From Glossina fuscipes (lineage: Eukaryota; Arthropoda; Insecta; Diptera; Glossinidae): a DNA stretch of 64,000 nucleotides. Location of the stretch: contig NW_023998431.1 in NCBI RefSeq assembly GCF_014805625.2, positions 550,687 through 614,686 on the forward strand, read 5' to 3'. This document shows, piece by piece, positions 61,935 through 64,000 of the stretch. The notes under the pieces are model-generated. The model ran no database searches. It worked only from the letters and a program-made list of their open reading frames with translations, and was not told the origin of the DNA. Made by a program: the position numbers and the translations under genes. Position 1 is the stretch's first letter. Every line of letters starts with the position of its first letter.

Positions 61935-62835
61935 AAGTAATCAAAACACTTGCAAGGACCTAATAAAAATAATAATAAATACTCTATACCACTTGGTCCA
62001 CTACAATTTCAAGTTAACAGCTCAGTGTAGATTAAGATTTTTAACAAAAAAATATTACAATATATAAGAGGCGGTCCAATATGTTACTCACGTTTGGTGA
62101 CTCAGGTTTGGGTCATTCTTCTTTTTATCATACAAAGAGGTATTCTCGTCCCGGTTTATAATTTCTACATTCACTTAATACCCTAAAACACCATTTTTTG
62201 CCAAATTTTTGACACGAAATAGCGCCCAAATGGACGCCTATTTGTTCTCGCATTTTTCTCCCCAAATAGGCGAACCCTATCCGTTTTCAATAAAGCATGT
62301 CCTGCAATCAAAACACATAACAGTAGCAAAATTGCAAGCTCTAGACTAAATGCAGTCTAATCCGTTGATGGACATCTGGTAGATAGGCCGACAGATAGAT
62401 TGGTGCACAGAGAAGCCTAAATTGATAAAGTAAAAGATAAGTCCACTTTGAATCCTTGTGCTTTCTTCCATATAGCCGCACCAATTCGAGATACCGTTAT
62501 CATAACACAGCCTTGAATATGAACGCATTGGAAAAATGCACACAAGATACTTTAAAAGTCTGAATTTTGAATGAAAAAATAATTATGCTTAGAAACTATT
62601 TACTTCATTTACGCTCAAGTGCTTTTGATGCGCGTTGTTATCCAAGTTTTTGTTGTGGAATTTGATAAGTCAATTGCTTTTAGTTTTCGTTTTTTCTTTC
62701 CTTGATCATTTTAAAAGTAGTTTCGGGCCATTATTAACGTGAATTGTCAATTGCTCCGAAATAAAAAGTTCTGTAATACTTGTACTTACCTGTCGCTGAA
62801 ATGGAAAAACAAATAAATATTTTGTTAGTAAATAA
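61935..62835. other. Spacer between two DINE-1-like copies
   Basis: Contains the inverted repeat at 62235-62272 and a possible reversed family 3 scrap at about 62350-62460 ('tggacatctggtagatagg'). No gene. Confidence 0.45.
62235..62272. repeat. Perfect 10-bp inverted repeat with 18-nt spacer
   Basis: CGCCTATTTG (62235-62244) and CAAATAGGCG (62263-62272) can form a stable hairpin. Function unknown. Confidence 0.65.
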
Positions 62836-62839
62836 TTAA

Positions 62840-63450
62840 CAAATAAGAAAATTTTATTCGGTTATCACCGAATCTTTCATATTCATTATTGTTCCAAAAA
62901 AATTTTTATACTCAATATGGTTAGGTGGGCATGACTCATTTTTTCTATTTTTGTGAAATGAAAATAGAAATTTATATCATGTGTGTCTATTTTAGGTTAC
63001 GAGTAATGAGCAAAAAAGACGGAAAGGAAAGGTGCTCTCACTTTATGTCGCATTGTAGGCATGTCCTCTGGCCGGTTCGAATCATCTTGAAACCTTTCTG
63101 CAAACTCAAAGATGATGTTTCCATGTTTGCAAATGAAATATTGTTTATCACAGACACTACACAGTTGGACAAACGGAGAAATAAACAAACGATCAGACCA
63201 ACATAGTTAGGTTCGTTTCAAATTTGATATTGATGGAGCTTAAGGTTTCACAAAAAAATTAAATCTTGATATATTGAAGTATAAAGTAGGCGTGGCCAAT
63301 TTTCTCCATTTTTATACAAGTACTATAGCACGGCCCAAGAGCAAATTTTTTATGTCTTTTGAAAAGCAAATGTGTTCTCAATTCACGCAGTACTGTAGAC
63401 GGGGCCTTCGGCCGATTGGGTACTTTTTTCATAACAATCTACGTACAAGA
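62840..63450 (-). mobile_element. DINE-1-like element, truncated, minus strand
   Basis: Starts (reversed 3' end) with 'aacaaataagaaaatttta', then the perfect hairpin TTCGGT-TATC-ACCGAA (62857-62872). It continues with 'aggtgggcatgactcattt', reversed module sequence, 'gttggacaaacggagaaa', and a second module with 'aagtaggcgtggccaattt'. It breaks off after 'ataacaatctacgtacaaga' and lacks the TATACCC 5' end. Frames of 93, 63 and 62 codons here are repeat noise. Confidence 0.65.
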
Positions 63451-63518
63451 TGTAACATGTAAGTGCCTATGTCCTTTCTGCCCGCCTATGGAGAACTATT
63501 AACTGTATTAAATTTTAG

Positions 63519-63601
63519 GGCAACTCAAAGCTGCCGCTTTAGAAAGATTGGAGCCGTATGAGACCCACGTGCGCGTCTTTGCTGAGCTAGCTAATTCATG
63601 A
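63519..63601 (+). other. Terminal-exon-like open segment in a GC-richer patch
   Basis: A plausible splice acceptor (AAATTTTAG ending at 63518) is followed by a frame with balanced codon use reading LKAAALERLEPYETHVRVFA then ELANS and TGA. After that stop the same frame stays open for about 60 more codons (to about 63777). The patch 63500-63830 is visibly GC-richer than the rest of the window. On the minus strand it contains GGTAGGTTAGGTTACG, a type of motif common in dispersed insect repeats. So it may be a transposon fragment rather than a host exon. I do not recognise the peptide. Confidence 0.25.
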
Positions 63602-64000
63602 GACGTGAGAGGGGTCCTATTCTTTTGGCTCACCGACACTCGTCAAGATGTTCTAACTAAACGCACGTGCTTACCCTTGAACGACCACGCAGATGGGCGT
63701 AACCTAACCTACCAAACGTGCATCCCTTTTGCCCCTGGGCCTTTCAATACGCTGTTTATGGTCTCCTTCGGTCTATGACGTTTACGGGAAATCCCTCTAC
63801 ACTATTTTCCGCTCCTATATAGTAAAAGACTATTTATTTCCTTATTTTTTTTTTAGAGTTATCGTTTATATCGTCTTATAGAGTTATCGTTTAATTTATT
63901 TAATTGTCAATATGTATGTATGCAGGGATATAACTGTAAATATGTATATAAATATAAACTTTTATATATAATAACAGTAAATTGTTATACATAAATTTTT
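63602..64000. other. GC-richer patch grading into AT-rich non-coding sequence
   Basis: To about 63830 the sequence is less AT-rich and includes 'gtaacctaacctacc'. After that there is AT-rich sequence with a short direct repeat 'agagttatcgttta' (63855 and 63880). No gene called. Confidence 0.4.

Noticed and set aside
62997..63462. Frames of 62-93 codons near the right end as genes
   Set aside because: They lie inside a truncated DINE-1-like element and shift with its repeat structure.
63695..63712. TAACCTAACCTACC as an insect telomere repeat
   Set aside because: Only two imperfect units. Flies lack TTAGG telomeres, and the motif is common inside dispersed repeats.

Overview
The window looks like non-coding nuclear DNA from a higher fly (Diptera). 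It is strongly A+T-rich, full of microsatellites and homopolymer runs, and contains an intron-bearing eukaryotic tRNA-Tyr gene, relics of mariner transposons, and several copies of a repeat whose layout matches the DINE-1/INE-1 (Helentron-type Helitron) elements of flies. A tephritid fruit fly is my best guess, from the overall look of the repeats, but the sequence alone does not prove it. No host protein-coding gene was recognised. The longest open frame (128 codons) is decayed mariner transposase, and the other open frames are of a length expected by chance in DNA of this composition. The window is therefore intergenic DNA or the inside of a large intron.

Layout. 1-19.5 kb is AT-rich non-coding DNA with scattered old copies of one interspersed repeat (called family 3 here), a 77-bp tandem duplication and a (GA)n tract. 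19.59-19.75 kb holds the one clearly functional gene: tRNA-Tyr(GTA) on the minus strand with an 89-nt intron that contains a GC-rich hairpin. About 320 bp further on, 20.07-20.17 kb holds a decayed class II tRNA-like sequence with bacterial-type features, including an encoded CCA. 24-28.8 kb has mini- and microsatellites and an inverted pair of a box-B-like repeat. 34.37-35.01 kb is an internally deleted mariner with both terminal inverted repeats and TA duplications, sitting inside a (TA)n tract. 36.28 kb is a 10-N assembly gap inside a (CA)n repeat. 42.55 kb has a 17-G run. 43.2-43.75 kb has two short open frames of unknown nature.

45.2-48.9 kb carries three DINE-1-like copies in plus orientation. 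50.6-54.5 kb carries family 3 copies, one of them extended by an array of about four 135-160 bp units. 57-63.8 kb is a transposon graveyard: a mariner N-terminal fragment, a family 3 copy, a nearly complete but frame-broken mariner transposase, a full-length minus-strand DINE-1-like copy starting 46 bp after it, a second truncated DINE-1-like copy, and a GC-richer patch with an exon-like open frame.

Apart from the tRNA-Tyr gene, nothing here is expected to make a working product. The biological interest lies in the tRNA intron (a possible source of circular intronic RNA), the tRNA-like relic, and the structure and nesting of the repeats.
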